This document shows, one piece after another, positions 6,227 through 6,831 of a DNA stretch of 6,831 nt; position 1 is the first letter of the stretch, and every line of letters starts with the position of its first letter. Source of the DNA: Bifidobacteriaceae bacterium (GTDB lineage Bacteria; Actinomycetota; Actinomycetes; Actinomycetales; WQXJ01); the NCBI GenBank assembly GCA_031258055.1, contig JAIRNM010000020.1:1-6831 (forward strand), in the 5' to 3' direction. A program made the position numbers and the translations under genes. The notes below the pieces were generated by a model. The model was not told where the DNA came from and ran no database searches. It was given only the letters and a program-made list of their open reading frames with translations.

Positions 6227-6234
6227 AGGAGGAG
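6227..6234 (+). promoter_or_regulatory. Strong ribosome binding site of the antitoxin gene
   Basis: AGGAGGAG precedes the GTG at 6237 and is the strongest purine-rich site in the window. It supports the GTG start and suggests high antitoxin synthesis relative to the toxin, which has no comparable site of its own. Confidence 0.7.
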
Positions 6235-6236
6235 CA

Positions 6237-6491
6237 GTGACGACGTTTTCTGCCCAAGAATTCAACCGCAACGTAACCGCAGCCAAGCGGGCCGCGCGGG
6301 ATGGCCCAGTTTTCATCACCAGCCGGGGCAAGGTCACCCACGTTCTGGAAGGAATCGAGACCTACCGAGCCCGCTTCGGCCAACCGCAAGAGCTCTTCGG
6401 GGCTTTGCACCCAGCCTGGCTGGACGACCTCGGGCTTGACCTCGAGCTACCAGACCGAACAGAGTTGCCCCGGGCGGCGGAGTTCGACTGA
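6237..6491 (+). CDS. Type II antitoxin, Phd/YefM family
   Basis: This 84-residue protein is an antitoxin that would bind and block the PIN-domain ribonuclease encoded just after it, and repress their shared promoter. Residues 1-45 (MTTFSAQEFNRNVTAAKRAARDGPVFITSRGKVTHVLEGIETY) match the N-terminal Phd/YefM DNA-binding and dimerisation fold, with the signature FSAQEFNRN, AKRAA, GPVFITSRG and HVL. The acidic tail WLDDLGLDLELPDRTELPRAAEFD (61-84) resembles the toxin-binding ends of such antitoxins. The GTG start follows AGGAGGAG. The stop TGA shares its A with the ATG of the toxin, so the two are translationally coupled in the usual antitoxin-first order. The role is inferred from family and arrangement. 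Confidence 0.9.
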   Translation: MTTFSAQEFNRNVTAAKRAARDGPVFITSRGKVTHVLEGIETYRARFGQPQELFGALHPAWLDDLGLDLELPDRTELPRAAEFD

Positions 6492-6831
6492 TGTTGCTGG
6501 ACACCAACGTAGTCAGCGAATTCGCCAAACCGCAGGGGCGGATCAACCCGGGAGTGGCTCGGTGGGCATGGGATGTGGACCGCGAACGGGCGCACATCAG
6601 CGCCATCACGGTGGAGGAGATTTCGCTCGGGATTCTCCGGCGTTCGCGGCGTGACCGGGTCCAGGGCGGGGCGCTTCAGCGCTGGTTCAGCGAAGACGTG
6701 CTGGAGGCTTTCACCGGCAAGGTGCTCGCGTTCGACCAAGCGGCAGCATTGAAGGCCGCTGAGTTGCAGGTCGCACGCCCCAGACCCGTCAACGACACGC
6801 GGTTGGCGGCAATCGCCCTGGTACACGGCCT
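6491..6831 (+). CDS. Type II toxin, VapC/FitB-like PIN-domain ribonuclease, C-terminus beyond the window
   Basis: The visible 113 residues (plus two bases of the next codon) are the N-terminal part of a PIN-domain protein, a Mg-dependent endoribonuclease family; VapC toxins cut tRNA or rRNA and arrest translation. MLLDTNVVSEF (1-11) carries the first catalytic acid, Asp4, and the conserved Asn6, with Glu10 nearby. HISAITVEEISLGILR (35-50) holds the Glu43 position, and NDTRLAAIALVHGL (101-114, the last Leu incomplete) holds Asp102. The usual fourth acidic motif (TRN..DF) is expected just past the edge. WARWAWDV-type hydrophobic residues near 25-29 and FTGKVLAFDQAAA (74-86) fit the FitB/VapC pattern. 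The start codon overlaps the antitoxin stop by one base. It has no independent ribosome site and probably relies on coupling. All visible catalytic positions are present, so it looks functional. Confidence 0.9.
   Translation, partial: MLLDTNVVSEFAKPQGRINPGVARWAWDVDRERAHISAITVEEISLGILRRSRRDRVQGGALQRWFSEDVLEAFTGKVLAFDQAAALKAAELQVARPRPVNDTRLAAIALVHG

Noticed and set aside
6001..6236. Signal recognition particle RNA gene upstream of dnaX
   Set aside because: This RNA gene lies near dnaX in some bacteria, but the conserved GGAAGGAAGCAGC-like core is not present on either strand here.
1..6831. CRISPR array, insertion sequence or prophage elements
   Set aside because: No regularly spaced repeats, transposase motifs, terminal inverted repeats or phage genes were seen.

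Overview
The window looks like chromosomal DNA from a high-G+C actinobacterium. Base composition is GC-rich and third codon positions are mostly G or C. GTG starts are frequent. The DnaX clamp-loader protein has the actinobacterial SR-S-HHYPF form of the arginine-finger motif and a very long Pro/Ala-rich linker. The genus cannot be fixed from the sequence alone.

Layout from left to right. (1) Positions 1-931, minus strand: an alpha/beta hydrolase with a complete Ser-Asp-His triad; its C-terminus runs off the left edge. (2) Positions 994-2292, minus strand: a 12-helix MFS transporter resembling the glycoside/sucrose-type (GPH/SLC45-like) carriers. It sits 62 bases upstream of the hydrolase and is probably cotranscribed with it. 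(3) Positions 2293-2470: a divergent control region. It holds two overlapping candidate -10 elements and a perfect 7+7 inverted repeat around a central CG, a typical LacI-family operator. (4) Positions 2471-3514, plus strand: a LacI-family repressor. (5) Positions 3515-3597: a short convergent gap with overlapping hairpins. (6) Positions 3598-6000, minus strand: dnaX, the DNA polymerase III gamma/tau subunit. (7) Positions 6001-6236: a divergent intergenic region with a possible leaderless dnaX promoter and a T-arm-like stem-loop. (8) Positions 6237-6831, plus strand: a type II toxin-antitoxin pair, a Phd/YefM-type antitoxin followed by a VapC/FitB-type PIN toxin that is cut by the right edge.

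How the genes fit together. The repressor, transporter and hydrolase form a compact regulated uptake-and-hydrolysis module. The transporter would import a small molecule, the cytoplasmic hydrolase would cleave it, and the repressor would release the operator when an inducer binds. The substrate cannot be read from the sequence. dnaX is a housekeeping replication gene, apparently transcribed alone here: the gene after it is convergent, so the ybaB-recR genes that follow dnaX in many bacteria are absent from this side. The toxin-antitoxin pair is an independent unit. No CRISPR array, insertion sequence, rRNA or convincing complete tRNA was found. The most interesting unexplained signals are the operator architecture with its unidentified substrate, the probable leaderless start of dnaX, and the cloverleaf-like but D-arm-less structure upstream of dnaX.
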